64,000 nucleotides of DNA from Chryseobacterium viscerum (GTDB lineage: Bacteria > Bacteroidota > Bacteroidia > Flavobacteriales > Weeksellaceae). A program made the translations under genes and the position numbers. The notes beneath the pieces were generated by a model. That model saw nothing but the letters and a program-made list of their open reading frames with translations, made no database searches and was not told where the DNA came from. Location of the stretch: the NCBI RefSeq assembly GCF_025949665.1, contig NZ_JAPDFT010000001.1, positions 186,001 through 250,000 of the forward strand, given 5' to 3'. This document shows, in pieces, positions 46,343-54,376 of the stretch (positions are counted from its first letter, which is position 1; each line of letters starts with the position of its first letter).

Positions 46343-47413
46343 TTAAAAATTATTGATATTTCTTGTTTTGTTGATCAGAAACAGGTCTGCCAATACAAAT
46401 GCAGCAAGGCTTTCCACTACAGGAACCGCTCTTGGAACTACACAAGGATCGTGACGTCCTTTTCCTTCTACGATTACAGGATTTCCGTCTTTATCAATGC
46501 TGTCCTGAGGTCTTAGAATAGTGGCTACAGGTTTGAATGCTACCCGGAAATAGATATCCATTCCGTTGGAAATTCCACCCTGGATACCTCCTGAAAGGTT
46601 CGATTTTGTAGTGAAGTCTGTATTGAAAGCATCATTGTGCTCTTTTCCCGTCATTTTGGCACCGCAGAAGCCGCTTCCATATTCAAATCCTTTGCAGGCA
46701 TTGATGTTCAGCATTGCTTTTGCCAGTTCAGCCTGAAGTTTTGAAAATATAGGTTCACCAATTCCTACGGGAACATTTTTAATCACACAGGTGATGGTTC
46801 CTCCAATAGTGTTACCTTCTTTTTTGATCTCCTTGATTCTTGAAATCATCTTTTCAGCAGTTTCAGCATCAGGACAACGGACATCATTGCTTTCTGTTTG
46901 GGAAAAATCTAATGCCTGGTACGGTTTTTCACAGAAAATATCACCCACGGAAGAAACGTAAGCATTGATCTCAATGTTTGGTAAAAGCTGCTTGGCAAGT
47001 GCACCAGCAACTACCCAGTTCATAGTTTCTCTTGCTGAAGATTTTCCGCCGCCGCGATGATCCCTGAAACCAAATTTCTGATCATAAGTAAAATCCGCAT
47101 GACTTGGACGATAGGCCCCTGCAATATGATCATAATCTTTCGATTTCTGATTTTCGTTTTCAATGATAAAACCAATTGGGGTACCTGTTGTTTTTCCATC
47201 AAAGATTCCTGAAAGAAACTTTACTGTGTCACTTTCTTTTCTTTGAGTAACAATTGCTGACTGGCCAGGTTTTCTTCGGTTCAGTTCGTATTGAACCTTA
47301 TCGAGATCTACCGTTAAACCTGCCGGAAAATTATTGATGATACCGCCATAAGCCACTCCGTGACTTTCTCCAAATGTTGTAAGACTAAGAAGATTACCTA
47401 ATGTGTTGAACAT
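46343..47413 (-). CDS. aroC: chorismate synthase
   Basis: It converts 5-enolpyruvylshikimate-3-phosphate into chorismate with reduced FMN, the last step of the shikimate pathway. Motifs are '[22 protein letters not shown]' near the N terminus, '[33 protein letters not shown]', '[14 protein letters not shown]', and the C-terminal '[16 protein letters not shown]'. At 356 residues it is normal length. It lies 17 nt before the thioredoxin-family gene on the same strand. Confidence 0.97.
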   Translation of the reverse strand: MFNTLGNLLSLTTFGESHGVAYGGIINNFPAGLTVDLDKVQYELNRRKPGQSAIVTQRKESDTVKFLSGIFDGKTTGTPIGFIIENENQKSKDYDHIAGAYRPSHADFTYDQKFGFRDHRGGGKSSARETMNWVVAGALAKQLLPNIEINAYVSSVGDIFCEKPYQALDFSQTESNDVRCPDAETAEKMISRIKEIKKEGNTIGGTITCVIKNVPVGIGEPIFSKLQAELAKAMLNINACKGFEYGSGFCGAKMTGKEHNDAFNTDFTTKSNLSGGIQGGISNGMDIYFRVAFKPVATILRPQDSIDKDGNPVIVEGKGRHDPCVVPRAVPVVESLAAFVLADLFLINKTRNINNF

Positions 47414-47463
47414 AATACAAAATTACCTTTTTTTCTTCAGATAATAAAGTTTCTGGATTTGTT

Positions 47464-49098
47464 CTATTTATCACTGTTTTTGATATTATTGATAACCTTT
47501 TGGGCTTCCTTTTTTTCTTCTGAAGTCATTTTTTTCCAGATGAATCCTTTCTTGAGATCATTTTTGTCTAAAAGTTGAGGGAAAATACCCGCTTTTACAT
47601 CATCAAAAATATAGAATGGGGTAACGGCAGGAAGAGGAGTGTCAAAACTGTAAGGGTAATTGCGAGAAACATTAAATTTTAAATTACCGATTTTAAATGT
47701 ATTAAACTGATGGTATTCGTAAGTTGAAGGCTTATAAAGCTGCTCTTTTTGAAAACTTGTCATAAAACTTCCCACTCTGAAGCTCGGAATATATTTTTGA
47801 ATCAATGCCGGAAAAAATAACATTGAAATAAAAAATAAGCTTAAAACCGAAAAGACAATAATGGATTTCTTGCGATTAAAATATTCTTGAAACAGAACAA
47901 AGAATATCACAAAAAAAACATCTATGAAAAATCTGTATTGAGCGGAAAAGGCAAGGATCGATATACTTTTTATCAGCAAAGAAATACAGATCAGGGTGAT
48001 GAGTTTTTTCTTTTTTATCCAGGCAAATACAGAGAAAATAATTAGACTCAGGATAAAGAGGATATTGATTTTTGATTTAATTCCTTCAAGAAAGAACCAG
48101 TTTTTAATATGATCTGCCAGTGAAAATTTTTGAATTTCTTCATAGGTGTACTGCATATCATACGTCTTCATGACAGCAAATTGGGAGGAGGTTTTCAAAA
48201 CTTCCGGATTGGGTTTCCAGAATACATCCAGATCACCTATTGCTATGGGGAAAATGGGAAAACCAAATGTCCATATATTTTTAATAAAAAAAAGGAAGAG
48301 AATCAGAATTCCTAAAAGCAATGGTTTGAAATTATTTTTGAAAATAAAAACAGAACTTGAGAATACTAATATGGGCAGCCATATCATCGTAGGTTTTATA
48401 GCAAAAACAAAAACAGAAAAGGCAAAAAGAAGGGTTGTATTTCTGTTTCCGGCTATCATTTCATTTAAGATGATCAATGAAAAAATAATAACAGGAAGAT
48501 CCGGGCTTGGAGATTGTGAAAACAATAATAAAACCGGTAGAAAACAAAGGTGTATCCAGTTTTTTCTTTCGATGATATAAATGGTGTAAATAATCAGTAA
48601 TACAACATTGATTCTTAAAAACGGATCAGAAAAATTGGAAAACCCAGCCTGAAAAATATGCCAGACAGACATTTGCCCCAGTGTGAGATCTACATTTGAA
48701 ATTCCTTTTACCAATCCATATTCTGTAAGCCATTTCAGTGTGGGAATATAATACCCGAAATGATCTAATATATAAGGATAAAATGAACCTGCAAAAATAA
48801 TAATAAGAGAGCCCGCGCTCAATAATGCAAAATCTTTCCTTGAAAACTGATAGAACTCCTGGTAGAGCCTGTTTTTAAAGAAAAATAATAATCCCAATAG
48901 TATTGACGCTGTTTCTACATAAATATTTAGAGGATAAAAAAAAGAAAGAACTGTCCATACCAGGCTTATTCCCAGAATTCCGGATAGAATTTTTCCTGAG
49001 ATTCCCTGAAATAAAATCCCTGATACATTTTCAATGATTTTTCCCCAACCCATTAAAACAGGAATGATGAAAATTGAAGAAAACAGAATCAATAGCAT
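47464..49098 (-). CDS. large polytopic membrane protein, GT-C-like
   Basis: About 544 residues with 12 or more transmembrane helices. An aromatic-rich loop follows the third or fourth helix ('FYPYILDHFGYYIPTLKWLTEYGLVKGISNVDLTLGQMSVWHIFQAGF'), and a soluble C-terminal tail has 'PYSFDTPLPAVTPFYIFDDVKAGIFPQLLDKNDLKKGF'. It resembles the LIC_10190-type membrane proteins, possibly GT-C glycosyltransferases. I used the ATG at 49098 (MLLILFSS...). The upstream in-frame TTG falls inside the terminator of the preceding gene. Function is uncertain. Confidence 0.75.
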   Translation of the reverse strand: MLLILFSSIFIIPVLMGWGKIIENVSGILFQGISGKILSGILGISLVWTVLSFFYPLNIYVETASILLGLLFFFKNRLYQEFYQFSRKDFALLSAGSLIIIFAGSFYPYILDHFGYYIPTLKWLTEYGLVKGISNVDLTLGQMSVWHIFQAGFSNFSDPFLRINVVLLIIYTIYIIERKNWIHLCFLPVLLLFSQSPSPDLPVIIFSLIILNEMIAGNRNTTLLFAFSVFVFAIKPTMIWLPILVFSSSVFIFKNNFKPLLLGILILFLFFIKNIWTFGFPIFPIAIGDLDVFWKPNPEVLKTSSQFAVMKTYDMQYTYEEIQKFSLADHIKNWFFLEGIKSKINILFILSLIIFSVFAWIKKKKLITLICISLLIKSISILAFSAQYRFFIDVFFVIFFVLFQEYFNRKKSIIVFSVLSLFFISMLFFPALIQKYIPSFRVGSFMTSFQKEQLYKPSTYEYHQFNTFKIGNLKFNVSRNYPYSFDTPLPAVTPFYIFDDVKAGIFPQLLDKNDLKKGFIWKKMTSEEKKEAQKVINNIKNSDK

Positions 49099-49103
49099 AA
49101 AAA

Positions 49104-49130
49104 AAGATTGCTTAAAAATAAGCAATCTTT
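49104..49130 (-). terminator. terminator that runs into the next start codon
   Basis: On the minus strand AAAGATTGCTTA / TAAGCAATCTTT forms a 12-bp stem, and its U-run ends 5 nt before the ATG of the membrane-protein gene. It belongs to the glycine-zipper lipoprotein gene. The downstream gene would be translated from read-through or from an internal start. Confidence 0.85.
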
Positions 49131-49152
49131 ATATTTATTGTGAAAATATTTA

Positions 49153-49707
49153 TTAACGTGGTTGTACCCTTCCGTCTTTTCTATCTTGTGATCTCCCAAT
49201 GGTATACCCTGTAGCACCACCTACAACACCACCAATTACAGCTCCCAGTCCTCTGTTTTTCTTAGCAATCAGGGCTCCGGCAGCGGCTCCACCTACAGTA
49301 CCAATTACAGTTCCTTTAGCAGCTTTACTCCATCCTTTTTTCTGAGTAGTTCCCTGTGAAGTTCCACTTCCGTTATTGGCATAACTTCCATTGCTGCTTC
49401 CTGATGAACCGGAATTTGAGTTTCTGTCTCTATATATTGTTCTTGTTTCTCTGATAACCTGTGGTCTTGAATTATTTTCAGCAGCAGCTCTTGCTTTTTT
49501 GGTTTCAGATATACTGTCTGCTTTTTTCTGGGCTTCATAGACCATTTTTTCTTTTTCAATCGCCAGCTTTTGTTTTTCTATTTCCAGTTGTCTGGCCTGA
49601 AATTCAAGTTTCTGTGCTTCCAGTGATTTCTCGGCAACGCTGTCGTCTTTCTTGCAGGCCGTCATCAAAAAGACGGATAAAAAACCTGCTAATACTATCT
49701 TTCTCAT
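49153..49707 (-). CDS. glycine-zipper lipoprotein
   Basis: 184 residues. The signal peptide has a lipobox (FLMTAC, Cys18), followed by a long charged coiled coil ('KSLEAQKLEFQARQLEIEKQKLAIEKEKMVYEAQKKADSI'), a Ser/Gly/Asn linker, and a C-terminal glycine-zipper (YMGG type), 'GTVIGTVGGAAAGALIAKKNRGLGAVIGGVVGGATGYTIGRSQDRKDG'. Such zippers form pores or pack in membranes; envelope-stress or structural roles are suspected. It has its own terminator. Confidence 0.85.
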   Translation of the reverse strand: MRKIVLAGFLSVFLMTACKKDDSVAEKSLEAQKLEFQARQLEIEKQKLAIEKEKMVYEAQKKADSISETKKARAAAENNSRPQVIRETRTIYRDRNSNSGSSGSSNGSYANNGSGTSQGTTQKKGWSKAAKGTVIGTVGGAAAGALIAKKNRGLGAVIGGVVGGATGYTIGRSQDRKDGRVQPR

Positions 49708-50051
49708 AATTCAAATTTTAATAAGGTAAAGCCAAAACGACTTTGATTTAAATATATTTTCAATTATGAAGCCAAAATTTAGTTAATGAGTGTTAAAATT
49801 GATCAGAGAAAAGTGAATTAATTTTAAATGCTGCTCACTTTTGTATTATTGATGGGGATTTTATGCGTTTGATATTGAAATTTGATTTTATGTTAAAATA
49901 TTCTTTAGAAAGGAAAATTGATTCCTTAAGTAAATATATCATTAGTATTTCAAGTAGTTCCGGAATTTGTATTTGTAAATTTTAGTTCATTGATAGTTTT
50001 TACTCAATTCATATAAGTTGATTACTTTTGAGTACCAAATTACTTTTTAAT
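49708..50051. other. gene-free gap (344 nt)
   Basis: No open frame with support. A -7 element TACTTTTG at 50023-50030 lies 22 nt before the next ATG, but no TTG lies at the right distance. No hairpin of note. Confidence 0.4.
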
Positions 50052-50492
50052 ATGAAAAAATCAATTTTTACAGTGTCAGCATGTATCGGACTGCTGGCTG
50101 TTGTAACATCATTTTCCTCTAATGAAATAGTAGAGAACAATAAAAACTGTTCAGAAATAGCTGATACCACACCAAAGACTCAGACTTATAAGATCCGTTA
50201 TGGTCTTCTTTCAAAAAGCGGGGCAAAAATTCTTTCCGGAAATTATGATGTAGGAAGTTTTGTTGCAGAAAACATGGTTACCGGAGAAGTGTATGATACT
50301 TATTACAGTGGTGGGTTTCAGTCGGTACCACAATATTATAATGGTCTTCCAGCAGGAACTTATACTTTTTCTGCTATGCAGGGACAAGGTGGCTGGGTAG
50401 GTTATGGAACGGTAATTGCTACGGTTTCTGACGCACAGGTAGATTCTGATGGATATATTACGGTGTATATTCCGATCATTTGGGAGGAGTAG
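50052..50492 (+). CDS. small secreted protein of unknown function
   Basis: 146 residues: a signal peptide (MKKSIFTVSACIGLLAVVTSFSSNE), then about 115 residues with a beta-sandwich pattern ('YKIRYGLLSKSGAKILSGNYDVGSFVAENM', 'GLPAGTYTFSAMQGQGGWVGYGTVIATVSD', 'GYITVYIPIIWEE'). I do not recognise the family. The ATG at 50052 is used; the earlier in-frame TTG is 24 nt upstream. The gene stands at the edge of the gene-poor region. Confidence 0.65.
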   Translation: MKKSIFTVSACIGLLAVVTSFSSNEIVENNKNCSEIADTTPKTQTYKIRYGLLSKSGAKILSGNYDVGSFVAENMVTGEVYDTYYSGGFQSVPQYYNGLPAGTYTFSAMQGQGGWVGYGTVIATVSDAQVDSDGYITVYIPIIWEE

Positions 50493-50938
50493 ACTTGTAA
50501 GCAAAAAAACACCTAAATTTACCCTTCTTGAAAGCGAGGTTTTTTTTAATCATTAAGTAATTATTTGTATTTTTTATTTCGTTTTTATAGATTTTATATT
50601 AAATAAAATAAATAAATTACTATAATTGCATGAATTTATTCCATCTTTGATTTTTATAGAAAGTATTCATTCTCTGTTTTATTATATTCTTCTGCTAAAG
50701 AAATGTAATAATAGCAATTATGCTGAATGATTCTACGATATTCTGTTTGGATTTTTCTAAATAGATTTTTTTCATCATTTGTGTTTTTTAGGCCTCCATC
50801 AGGAGGCCGTTTCTATTTGTTCAGTTTTATGATTCTGCTCATATAATAAGTGAAAGGGAGATCGTATCTTTGGGTACAAGAACATTTTCATTCCATATTT
50901 TACCAAAAAGACTCTTCGTTTCGAGGAGTCTTTTGTTT
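50493..50938. ncRNA. gene-free region with two terminator-like hairpins; possible small RNA
   Basis: No protein frame is supported. A hairpin GGCCTCC-ATCA-GGAGGCC (50791-50808) has the T-rich leader TTTTTTTCATCATTTGTGTT upstream; an almost identical leader precedes the hairpin at 52155-52172. A TAnnTTTG box (TATCTTTG) is at 50865-50872. The hairpin pair AAAAGACTC / GAGTCTTTT at 50908-50937 ends the glycosyltransferase gene. A small RNA could end at 50808, but no complete promoter is seen for it. Confidence 0.3.
50908..50937. terminator. terminator of the glycosyltransferase gene
   Basis: AAAAGACTC at the left pairs with GAGTCTTTT at the right; on the minus strand the stem is followed by U's. 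It ends directly at the glycosyltransferase stop codon and may act on both strands. Confidence 0.85.
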
Positions 50939-51772
50939 TTATATATTATCTAGGGTGACTTTTATTTTACTGATTAACCGGTGCACCTTTTTAGTCTGAT
51001 AACTAAGGAGGTCATAAATTTCCTGTGAATTGGTGAAAACCTCAGGAACAATCTGGTTATTGATAGATTTGATTCCCCGTCTCTTCATCGTCTCATGTAT
51101 CACTCTGGCAAACGATTCTTTTGCGCTTAGCTTAGCTTTATCCTGGGAAATTCCATTGGAGTGCAGCCTGTATAAATATAAAGGTTCTCTGATGAATTTA
51201 GCTTCTCCCTGTTCTAATATTTTTAAATACAGATCCTGATCTACTGCATTTTTTAAATTCGGATTAATCCCTGTTGTTCTTGAATAGATTTCTTTTTTAA
51301 ATGCAAAGAAATGTGCAAACTGAATTGGACAGTTGAAAAAATGACGGTTATTGTAAATCTGCTTGGTGCCGGCATATACTCTTTTATGAGTAAGGTTTTC
51401 ATCACATAGCATCATTTGGGAATAAACGGCAGCAAGATCATCTCTGTCAACGAATTCCTGGGCTGTTTTTTCCAATGCTTCCGGATAAAGTGCATCATCA
51501 GGATCTAAATACGCGCACAAATCTCCCTGAGCATATTTCATACAGGCGGCTTTTGTAAAGCCACAACCTTTATTCATTGCATTATGATAGAGTTTGAAGC
51601 GGGGATCATTCTGGATAAGAGACTGTATAATCTCTACCGAATCATCTGTAGAGGCGTCGTCAACAATAATCACTTCCCAATTTTCGTAGGTTTGGCTGAT
51701 TAATGACTCATAGCATTCCTTAAAATACTTTCCATTATTATAGTTTGCTATAAGTATAGAAAAATTTATCAC
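50939..51772 (-). CDS. glycosyltransferase family 2
   Basis: 277 residues, GT-A fold. The N terminus 'NFSILIANYNNGKYFKECYESLISQTYENWEVIIVDDASTDDSVEII' is typical, and the metal site is 'GDLCAYLDPDDALYPEAL' (DxD as DPD). 'AVDQDLYLKILEQGEAKFIREPLYLYRLHSNGIS' is the acceptor side. It probably adds a sugar to a surface glycan, but it stands alone, without a polysaccharide cluster. The substrate is unknown. Confidence 0.92.
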   Translation of the reverse strand: MINFSILIANYNNGKYFKECYESLISQTYENWEVIIVDDASTDDSVEIIQSLIQNDPRFKLYHNAMNKGCGFTKAACMKYAQGDLCAYLDPDDALYPEALEKTAQEFVDRDDLAAVYSQMMLCDENLTHKRVYAGTKQIYNNRHFFNCPIQFAHFFAFKKEIYSRTTGINPNLKNAVDQDLYLKILEQGEAKFIREPLYLYRLHSNGISQDKAKLSAKESFARVIHETMKRRGIKSINNQIVPEVFTNSQEIYDLLSYQTKKVHRLISKIKVTLDNI

Positions 51773-52200
51773 GATTTTTTGAATTAATGAAGCGAAATTA
51801 CAACATAATATATGTGAAAAACATAACCTCGATCATAATGTATTTGAAATTTTTTACTATATTTTAGAAATGTATAAGGTGAATTATATTTTAAATGCTG
51901 TTTGTCAGTGAACTGGCTTTGAAATATTTGATTAGGGCTGGAAAAATAGGGATTGAAATATTATTTGTTTATTGTCTTTTTTTGAGAAATATTGTCTGGT
52001 AGCTGGATAGCTTAGTATTTAAAAGAAATAATAATTTTATGATTGTACTCATAAAATAAAAAAAAAGACTGCTATATCTTTGGTTAAGAATTAATAGATA
52101 AAATAATTTTTATCTCTGATATAAAATTTTTTTTCATCATTTGTGTTTTTTGAGGCCTCCATTTTTGGGGGCTTTTTCATATAGTAAACCTCAAAATACT
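51773..52200. ncRNA. gene-free region ending in a terminator; possible second small RNA
   Basis: No supported protein frame. A -7 box TATCTTTG is at 52075-52082. The leader TTTTTTTTCATCATTTGTGT at about 52131-52150 is nearly identical to one at about 50764-50784, and is followed by GCCTCC-ATTTTTG-GGGGGC (52155-52172) and T's. The stem differs in sequence from the first hairpin but keeps pairing, as expected for an RNA family or a repeat terminator. No gene on the plus strand leads into it. Confidence 0.35.
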
Positions 52201-52428
52201 TTAAAGATCAAAGAGTATTCTGCCGTCAAATGGGACATCCCAAATGATAAATACTTTGTCGTTTGATTTTCGCAAGGGAGCTTGAATTATTTCATAGTCT
52301 CCTTTTTCAGTTAACCTTTCTACAATGAGATCAGAACCTTTACCTATTTCATTTACTTTGTACTCCAACTGATATTCTTTTTCATTGCTTTTTGTGAAAT
52401 CTTTCTTACTAAAAATTCTTTGTGCCAT
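52201..52428 (-). CDS. small hypothetical protein, 75 residues
   Basis: 75 residues, no signal peptide, many Lys and Glu ('MAQRIFSKKDFTKSNEKEYQLEYKVNE' start described here in part; C-terminal 'VFIIWDVPFDGRILFDL'). It looks like a small alpha/beta protein. A run of gene-like codon use and the typical A/T leader support it. I do not recognise a family. It is flanked on both sides by gene-free sequence. Confidence 0.5.
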   Translation of the reverse strand: MAQRIFSKKDFTKSNEKEYQLEYKVNEIGKGSDLIVERLTEKGDYEIIQAPLRKSNDKVFIIWDVPFDGRILFDL

Positions 52429-53059
52429 GATGATTTAAATTTATTGGATTGATTTATATGAAGAATAAATTATGCCAATTTGATGTTTGATTTAGTTTTT
52501 TTTTGATAGCTGACTGAATATTTGAAAGTTTTTATTTTCCGAATGTGAATTTTATTTACCAAATTGTAAATTATTTTATTTTTAATATTTTTACCGGCAT
52601 GTTATATTTATTTTAATTAATTATAAATAATTATGAAGTGGTTTTTAAAGCATCAATAAAATCGGGTTAAAATGCTAAAATTGTAAAATTGATACAGCCA
52701 GCGTAAATTGTTTTTTTTTCTCAAAATTGGCATTCTTGGCACGATTTTTCGATATAGAAATGTAACTCATGTTTAATTTGAGTTTTCATGGTTATTAGTT
52801 TTTATCCTCGGAATTTCCGAGGATTTTTTGTTTTTAATATGAAGCTGCTGATAAATGCAAATTGATTAATCCTTTATGTCTGAGTAAGATAGCTTACTAT
52901 TCGCCTTTTTGCATTATTTATCAAACTCTTGTAAAATGAAGAGCTTGTTTTATAAATTAAAATAGGATGATTGTTTAAAAAGTGATCAATGAATGAAAAG
53001 TGATGATAACTGTTTATGGGTTTAAAATAAATATCCCTGCTCTTTGGCAGGGATATTTA
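52429..53059. other. gene-free region with a strong stand-alone terminator and a sigma-54-like box
   Basis: A strong hairpin ATCCTCGGAA / TTCCGAGGAT (52804-52824, plus TTTTTTG) has no upstream gene. About 60 nt before it, TTGGCACG-ATTT-TTCG (52736-52751) resembles a sigma-54 site, but the -12 GC dinucleotide is inverted to CG. A very small frame MFNLSFHGY ends just before the hairpin. A transcript of about 70-80 nt is conceivable. The rest is AT-rich without coding signs. Confidence 0.3.
52804..52830 (+). terminator. stand-alone intrinsic terminator
   Basis: A 10-bp perfect stem ATCCTCGGAA / TTCCGAGGAT with TTTTTTG after it. There is no gene on the plus strand in the preceding 375 nt. Confidence 0.8.
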
Positions 53060-53060
53060 T
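53027..53060 (-). terminator. terminator after the interrupted small gene
   Basis: A perfect 14-bp inverted repeat ATAAATATCCCTGC / GCAGGGATATTTAT with a 6-nt loop. On the minus strand it begins within the stop codon of the interrupted gene. Confidence 0.9.
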
Positions 53061-53329
53061 TATGGTAAGTTGGATAAATTATCTAATTTGCTTTCTAGAG
53101 CAAGTATTTGTCCACTGTCATATTGGTCTTTTCTGTCGAGTAGATATCCTAAATAAATTATAATTGAATCAATATGCCTTCTTGAAATAAAAACATTGTC
53201 TTTTTGAATTTCTTCTTCTATTTCTTCTACGTATTCTATTTCTTCATCATCCGATCTGTCCTATATTTCTTTTTCGTATTGTATAGCATCCTGTATCAGA
53301 TTTTTTTCTTCAGGAGTAAATTGTATCAT
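53060..53329 (-). pseudogene. small acidic protein interrupted by one in-frame stop
   Basis: Read on the minus strand from ATG (53329-53327), the frame codes for 22 residues (MIQFTPEEKNLIQDAIQYEK...), meets TAG at 53263-53261, and then continues open for 66 codons to TAA at 53060. The second part is acidic and then helical ('VFISRRHIDSIIIYLGYLLDR', 'SGQILALESKLDNLSNLP'). Both halves share codon use and amino-acid style, so a single substitution probably broke a gene of 89 residues. Sequencing error is the alternative. There is no internal in-frame ATG right after the stop. Confidence 0.65.
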
Positions 53330-53396
53330 CAGTATTTGATTTTAGTCTTACTAATATACAATTATTTTAAAGTCTTATTTAAAATTAAGTTGAGAG

Positions 53397-53540
53397 CTAT
53401 TGTTTTTCTTCCGCTTCTTTAGCCCATTTTTTAACAGTGTTTTTTACTAGTCTGTAAAAAACATAAATAGTACAGAAGAAGATGAATAATAATACAATTG
53501 CTGAAATTATAATGTGTGTTGCTGATATTGATAAAAACAT
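53397..53540 (-). CDS. small membrane protein, 47 residues
   Basis: MFLSISATHIIISAIVLLFIFFCTIYVFYRL is one hydrophobic helix, followed by a charged tail (VKNTVKKWAKEAEEKQ). This type of single-span, amphipathic-tailed small protein is common in Chryseobacterium. It lies between the interrupted gene and tRNA-Cys. It was judged coding from its clean start, its TM-plus-charged-tail structure and the tail composition; I do not know the function. Confidence 0.5.
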   Translation of the reverse strand: MFLSISATHIIISAIVLLFIFFCTIYVFYRLVKNTVKKWAKEAEEKQ

Positions 53541-53666
53541 GGCGAAGTTCTTTATATAGTAGGATATTTTTCACAAATATAAAAATCTACATGTAATTAC
53601 TCTATATATATGTAAAAAGAAAGAAGCAAATGATTGTATTTTTTGATTTTTTTTAGAAACAAAAAA

Positions 53667-53688
53667 ACCTCTAAATAACTTAGAGGTT
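53667..53688 (-). terminator. terminator of tRNA-Cys
   Basis: AACCTCTAA / TTAGAGGTT with a small loop is flanked by A's and T's. It lies 8 nt from the 3' end of the tRNA on the minus strand. Confidence 0.9.
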
Positions 53689-53696
53689 TTTTTTGA

Positions 53697-53766
53697 GGTA
53701 CCTAGCGGATTCGAACCGCTGTAGATGGTGTTGCAGACCACTGCCTAGCCGCTCGGCCAAAGTACC
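53697..53766 (-). tRNA. tRNA-Cys (GCA)
   Basis: On the minus strand the acceptor stem GGTACTT/AGGTACC is formed, the D-arm has GCCGAGCGGCTAGGC, the anticodon loop CTGCAAC gives anticodon GCA (Cys), and the T-arm is CGGTTCGAATCCG. The length is 70 nt and no CCA is encoded. It is a single tRNA gene with its own terminator. Confidence 0.95.
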
Positions 53767-53824
53767 ATTTTTACCATTTTTGAGGTGTGCAAATATAGCA
53801 AAATTTCTTTATGAACAAAAGTTT

Positions 53825-54334
53825 TTAAGCAATTTCTTTATTCCCAAGAGCCTCGATTTCGCTTTTTGCTTGAATTTCAGCTTGATAATTTTTAATGTTA
53901 ATAACTCTTGTTTCACTCCATTTATCATGCCAGCCATTTTCTCCCAAAAAAGAAAGGGCATCAAAAGGAACAATTCTGGAAATGTTTCTGATCAGATAAT
54001 CATTGAAAGTAGGCTCAGTACCATCGATACAAATGACTTTACTTCCGGTAATATACTTACCAACGGATCTGCCTTTTGTAAAATATTCTATAAGAAAAGT
54101 GTATATAAAATAGATTAAAGAGGTTATCAGTATATCCAGAAATCTATTTACTTCTGACATTTTATAAGCAAGATTAATGAAAAAATCATTATTGGTAAGA
54201 TTGAATATTAAGGCAGCAATAAATCCGAAAGTAAGAAAGGTAAGAGTAATGACAAGTCTGTCAATAATAAAATTAGCAAGTCTTACCCCCTTTTGGGCTC
54301 TGTTTCTGTCTACAACGACTAGATATTTTCTCAT
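53825..54334 (-). CDS. RDD-family membrane protein
   Basis: 169 residues with three hydrophobic helices. The RDD element is 'GVRLANFIIDRLVITLTFLTFGFIAALIF' near residue 17, where the R-x-x-x-x-x-D pattern names the family. A second conserved part is 'EYFTKGRSVGKYITGSKVICIDGTEPTFNDYLIRNISRIVPFDALSFLG'. RDD proteins are inner-membrane proteins of unclear function, possibly transporters. It ends 42 nt after the DUF4403 gene starts its own transcript, on the same strand. Confidence 0.9.
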   Translation of the reverse strand: MRKYLVVVDRNRAQKGVRLANFIIDRLVITLTFLTFGFIAALIFNLTNNDFFINLAYKMSEVNRFLDILITSLIYFIYTFLIEYFTKGRSVGKYITGSKVICIDGTEPTFNDYLIRNISRIVPFDALSFLGENGWHDKWSETRVINIKNYQAEIQAKSEIEALGNKEIA

Positions 54335-54376
54335 GTTTAAGGTTATTAGTTTTTTAATTTAGTTTTTATTTGAAGG

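Noticed and set aside
50865..50937. Short RNA from TATCTTTG (50865) to the hairpin at 50908-50937
   Set aside because: The hairpin is explained as the terminator of the glycosyltransferase gene, and no TTG box is at the right distance.
51895..52002. Plus-strand frame of about 35 codons (MLFVSELALKY...)
   Set aside because: It has no leader or family features and the codon use does not stand out from random AT-rich sequence.
53204..53422. Plus-strand hydrophobic frame of 72 codons with many Phe
   Set aside because: It lies antisense to the interrupted acidic gene; poly-Phe is what Glu/Lys-rich codons look like on the other strand.
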